IMG/VR virus record: IMGVR_UViG_3300020473_000135
Span: 1 to 22,248 of that record
Direction: 5' to 3' (one strand)
Source: a virus
DNA: 22,248 bases
The position numbers and the translations under genes are program-made. The notes beneath the pieces were generated by a model. It was not told where the DNA came from and searched no databases. It saw nothing but the letters and a program-made list of their open reading frames with translations. Shown piece by piece: positions 22,077-22,248 of this stretch. Numbering within the stretch: position 1 is the first letter of the stretch; each line of letters starts with the position of its first letter.

Positions 22077-22248
22077 ATGTTAGAAGCAGTATCAGTAGAC
22101 TTGGTAATAATGCTATGTGGAATTTTATTTGGCCTAATAGCAGGTATGTTGCCGGGGGTTGGTAACGTTGTCACATTGATGTTATGTTATCCATTCATAA
22201 CAGATTTCAGTCTATTCCAAATTGTTTTATTTTACGTGTGTCTGGCGG
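22077..22248 (+). CDS. TctA-family membrane protein, N-terminal part (cut by window end)
   Basis: Only the first 57 codons are present. The start MLEAVSVDLVIML is followed by a hydrophobic segment GILFGLIAGMLPGVGNVVTL, which carries the Gly-Pro-Gly pattern (GxLPGxG) of the large membrane subunit of tripartite tricarboxylate transporters, and a second hydrophobic stretch FSLFQIVLFYVCLA. TctA proteins take up carboxylates using a periplasmic binding protein (TctC). A phage copy would be an auxiliary uptake gene or a repurposed membrane protein. Full length, and the presence of tctB or tctC, cannot be judged from this window. The family call rests on a short segment. Confidence 0.6.
   Translation, partial: MLEAVSVDLVIMLCGILFGLIAGMLPGVGNVVTLMLCYPFITDFSLFQIVLFYVCLA

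Noticed and set aside
1-22248. tRNA genes, CRISPR arrays, transposases, integrase or att sites
   Set aside because: I looked for cloverleaf-like GC-rich segments, regularly spaced repeats and recombinase motifs by eye and found none; a tRNAscan or repeat search would be needed to exclude them fully.

Overview
The window reads as a contiguous piece of a tailed-phage genome: an AT-rich, tightly packed marine T4-like myovirus. The evidence is a set of T4-type replication proteins (UvsW helicase, a probable gp62 clamp-loader small subunit, a gp61-type primase, the gp41 replicative helicase), genes that mostly overlap by 1-29 nt, NNTAAATA late-promoter-like motifs, and host-like metabolic and surface-sugar genes of the kind carried by cyanophages and SAR11 phages. 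The AT bias would suit a SAR11-like or other marine alphaproteobacterial host, but no gene here proves the host. No tRNA, rRNA, IS element, integrase or CRISPR array was seen, and there is no gene-free stretch longer than 136 bp.

Layout. 1-1064: end of one unknown gene, a 64-aa unknown protein and a GNGPS-motif protein (GT42/MptE-like). 1036-1503 (-): SprT-like metalloprotease. A clear sigma70-type promoter (1507-1534) then starts a rightward replication operon at 1565-7118: HARP-like protein, UvsW, two unknowns, gp62-like protein, C2H2 zinc-finger protein, a small TTG-start protein, a 196-aa miniature DnaE palm/fingers protein and a small basic protein. 7111-7485 (-) is an unknown. From 7518: a BppU-like structural protein, gp61-type primase, methyltransferase, a 52-aa coiled-coil ORF, gp41 helicase and a second DnaE-family polymerase that lacks the PHP domain.

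13205-16656 is a translationally coupled cassette: sugar nucleotidyltransferase, HAD phosphatase, DeoD purine nucleoside phosphorylase, GT2-like glycosyltransferase and TylF-like O-methyltransferase. Leftward at 16646-18347 lie a GT-B/capsule-type transferase and an SGNH hydrolase. 18484-20231 is a GC-richer patch with a radical SAM protein (SPASM-like Cys cluster placed N-terminally) and a second SGNH protein. It is followed by a 2OG-Fe(II) oxygenase-like protein, a PP-loop-like protein and, cut by the window edge, the N-terminus of a TctA-family membrane protein with its own sigma70-like promoter.

The left half copies DNA. The right half looks like a module that makes or decorates a glycan (activated sugar, transfer, methylation, ester removal or addition) and may salvage nucleosides. 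The most unusual points are two separate DnaE-core proteins in a phage with an otherwise T4-type replisome, and a group of unit-leading genes whose predicted start of transcription falls on or next to the ATG, implying leaderless mRNAs.
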